Assembly (NCBI GenBank): GCA_018261905.1
Contig: JAGTRU010000001.1
Span: forward strand, 434,001 to 498,000
Origin: Pseudomonadota bacterium
GTDB lineage: Bacteria; Pseudomonadota; Gammaproteobacteria; Burkholderiales; Rhodocyclaceae
Direction of reading: 5' to 3'
Length of the DNA: 64,000 nt
Shown here one piece after another: positions 63,518 to 64,000 of this stretch. Made by a program: the position numbers and the translations under genes. The notes under the pieces were generated by a model. The model searched no databases and was not told the DNA's origin. It was given only the letters and a program-made list of their open reading frames with translations. How positions within the stretch are numbered: the first letter of the stretch is position 1; each line of letters begins with the position of its first letter.

Positions 63518-64000
63518 GATTCAATCTCCGAAGCTTTCTTGATTTCCGTCATTTGCCGGCGCGTCTGGTGCTCGACCAGGGTTTTCAGGCCCAGGGTGAC
63601 GATGGCCAGCAAGGCAAGCAGCGAGGCCACGGCAAAGGCCGCTGCGTAGTTGTATTCGTTGTAGAGGATTTCGACATGCAGCGGCATGGTGTTGGTCTTG
63701 CCCCGGATATGTCCGGAAACCACCGAGACGGCGCCAAATTCGCCCATGGCGCGGGCGTTGCACAGGATCACGCCATAGAGCAGGCCCCATTTGATATTGG
63801 GCAGCGTCGTATGCCAGAAGACCTGCCAGCCGGAAGCGCCGAGCACGACGGCGGCCTCCTCCTCTTCCGAGCCCTGCGCTTCCATGAGTGGAATCAGTTC
63901 GCGGGCAACGAAGGGGAAAGTCACGAAAATGGTCGCCAGCACGAGGCCCGGCACGGCGAACAGGATCTTGATGTCGTTATCGTAGAGCCACGGCCCGATC
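63514..64000 (-). CDS. cysW: Sulfate ABC transporter permease CysW (partial, 5' end outside window)
   Basis: The frame stays open to the window edge; at least 161 residues are visible. It contains the permease EAA loop ([29 protein letters not shown]) and [28 protein letters not shown], typical of CysW, plus a last transmembrane helix. The N-terminal part and probably cysT and a sulfate-binding protein lie beyond 64000. Confidence 0.93.
   Translation of the reverse strand, partial: IGPWLYDNDIKILFAVPGLVLATIFVTFPFVARELIPLMEAQGSEEEEAAVVLGASGWQVFWHTTLPNIKWGLLYGVILCNARAMGEFGAVSVVSGHIRGKTNTMPLHVEILYNEYNYAAAFAVASLLALLAIVTLGLKTLVEHQTRRQMTEIKKASEIES

Overview
The window is GC-rich chromosomal DNA from a betaproteobacterium. 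Gene content and order fit a member of the Rhodocyclales (Dechloromonas/Azonexus-like): an ISC Fe-S operon led by IscR, a lexA-imuA-imuB-dnaE2 SOS mutagenesis operon, a cysW-cysA-cysB sulfate uptake block, and a betaproteobacterial-type VI secretion (T6SS) locus. The genus is inferred from memory of such gene orders. There are no rRNA or tRNA genes, CRISPR arrays, transposases or integrases, and no gene-free stretch above 300 bases.

Layout. 1-11024 is housekeeping: a partial AmmeMemoRadiSam radical SAM gene with a degenerate alpha/beta-hydrolase-like partner, upp-uraA (uracil salvage and uptake), an anchored metzincin-like protein, a gamma-family PLP enzyme, a SprA-like HExxH protein, mfd and DAHP synthase. 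11025-12960 is a more A/T-rich insert of poorly recognised genes, bounded on the left by a perfect 16-bp hairpin. 12982-20010 holds a transglutaminase-like gene, a DUF167 gene, serB, a His-rich mini-lipoprotein, a RIO-type kinase, a compact three-gene operon with a YkgJ-type Cys protein, and a large soluble Cache-Cache-CheW protein. 20020-26677 (minus strand) is the ISC operon iscR-(nifS-like)-iscS-iscU-iscA-hscB-hscA-fdx-iscX, preceded by two IscR type-1-like sites. cysE lies just upstream.

27651-33417 (minus strand) is dnaE2-imuB-imuA-lexA, read from lexA, with a perfect CTGT-N8-ACAG LexA box. dgt, a thioesterase, ETF-QO and fabI follow. 38302-61393 is a T6SS locus in three main transcription units: tssB-tssC-hcp-tssE-tssF-tssG-clpV plus a Tae4-like protein lacking its catalytic residues (minus); tssJ-tssK-tssL-tssA (plus); and an M15 peptidase-PAAR-KS-like membrane protein-tssM-tagF-OmpA unit (minus). 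A TPR lipoprotein and a single-pass Ala/Pro/Lys-rich protein sit at the edges. Every core component except VgrG (tssI) is present. The right end (61501-64000) is cysB-cysA-cysW, with cysW cut by the window edge.

The most interesting signals are the apparently dead Tae4 homologue behind clpV, an intrinsic terminator whose U-tract touches the tssE start codon, a T6SS membrane protein with a thiolase/ketoacyl-synthase-like C-terminal part, the duplicated Cache modules fused to CheW without a membrane anchor, and the A/T-rich insert with an SD-led 19-codon ORF and a diverged DapB-like gene.
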